Assembly: GCF_004118375.1 (NCBI RefSeq)
Contig: NZ_SDHX01000001.1
Span: 744,001-808,000, forward strand
Length of the DNA: 64,000 nucleotides
Direction of reading: 5' to 3'
Source of the DNA: Oleiharenicola lentus
Lineage (GTDB): Bacteria; Verrucomicrobiota; Verrucomicrobiia; Opitutales; Opitutaceae
Shown here: positions 63,800-64,000 of the stretch, piece after piece
Numbering within the stretch: the first letter of the stretch is position 1
How the letters are laid out: every line of letters starts with the position of its first letter
Position numbers and translations under genes: made by a program
The notes under the pieces: generated by a model
What the model was told of the DNA's origin: nothing
Database searches by the model: none
The model's input: the letters and a program-made list of their open reading frames with translations, nothing else

Positions 63800-64000
63800 A
63801 TGACAAGTGACCTCGCCGTCGATCTGGGCGAAAAAAGTTATCCGATTCATTTCCCGTCCGATGCCTCGGCGGCGATTCGGGAGATGTTGGCGACCAACGT
63901 GGCGGCTGGACGCAGCAACATCCTGCTGACGGACGACGGCGTGGCGCGCGCGCAGTCGAAGTTTCTGGCCGATACCTTCGGTGCAACGCCGCGTTTGATC
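63800..64000 (+). CDS. aroB: 3-dehydroquinate synthase (N-terminal fragment)
   Basis: Only the first 67 codons are present; the gene runs off the right edge. The peptide has the AroB opening AVDLGEKSYPIHF and, later, SNILLTDDGVA, a line that fits the first strand of the NAD-binding domain. The enzyme makes 3-dehydroquinate in the shikimate pathway. ATG 63800 is preceded by AAGG with a 5-nt spacer. The active-site region is not visible, so a related sugar-phosphate cyclase cannot be excluded. Confidence 0.78.
   Translation, partial: MTSDLAVDLGEKSYPIHFPSDASAAIREMLATNVAAGRSNILLTDDGVARAQSKFLADTFGATPRLI

Overview
The window is GC-rich, gene-dense bacterial DNA that most resembles the Opitutaceae branch of Verrucomicrobiota. 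Several things point that way together: very large TonB-dependent receptors, FG-GAP/UnbV proteins, a beta-propeller cytochrome c protein of a type common in this group, a PEP-CTERM protein, a pseudopilin operon, and short palindromic repeats scattered between and even inside genes. This placement is inference; no rRNA or other phylogenetic marker lies in the window. Nearly all sequence is coding. The long open frames lying antisense to real genes are high-GC shadows.

Layout. 1-7.5 kb holds housekeeping and miscellaneous genes: a partial S4-domain pseudouridine synthase, an esterase, a gluconolactonase-like protein, an ECF sigma factor overlapping a membrane protein, a TonB-dependent receptor, and a three-module DUF4177 protein. 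7.5-21.8 kb is a xylan/glucuronoxylan utilisation locus read on the minus strand: xylose isomerase, GH52 beta-xylosidase, a GPH-type symporter, two GH8 exo-oligoxylanases around a small lipoprotein, GH67 alpha-glucuronidase and GH43. A LacI-type regulator and an aldo/keto reductase are divergent from it. 21.8-30.6 kb carries a co-directional cluster of surface-type proteins (TPR, FG-GAP lipoprotein, double FG-GAP/UnbV protein, polytopic membrane protein). 30.8-42.8 kb is a second sugar locus: a giant TonB receptor, an XylR-type activator, a second GPH symporter, GH2, GH1 and a CE7 acetylxylan esterase. 43-47.7 kb holds a one-polypeptide pyruvate:ferredoxin oxidoreductase overlapping a dihydroorotate-dehydrogenase-like gene. 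48-56.5 kb holds the cytochrome c protein and a gspG-H-I-J-K-L-M pseudopilin operon. 56.8-60.1 kb encodes a five-repeat PEP-CTERM protein. 60.3-63.7 kb is an iron-uptake pair (PepSY membrane protein and siderophore receptor). The window ends in the first 67 codons of a probable aroB.

How the parts fit. The outer receptor, secreted GH8/GH67/GH43 enzymes and CE7 esterase would trim, deacetylate and de-glucuronidate xylan fragments. The two symporters would import oligomers and monomers. GH52 and GH1 have no signal peptide and would finish hydrolysis in the cytoplasm, and XylA would isomerise xylose. No xylulokinase gene is visible. The two sugar loci are tied to regulators by position, and the second has a promoter element shared, at identical spacing, between the receptor gene and the GH1 gene.

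The most unusual observation is a set of short palindromic elements. Two of them sit inside reading frames without breaking them: a 78-bp insert with 13-bp flanking direct repeats in the GH2 gene, and a 60-bp double palindrome that forms most of the leader of the gspI-like pseudopilin. Similar palindromes lie between genes. In behaviour this recalls the Rickettsia palindromic elements, but the sequences are not claimed to be related.
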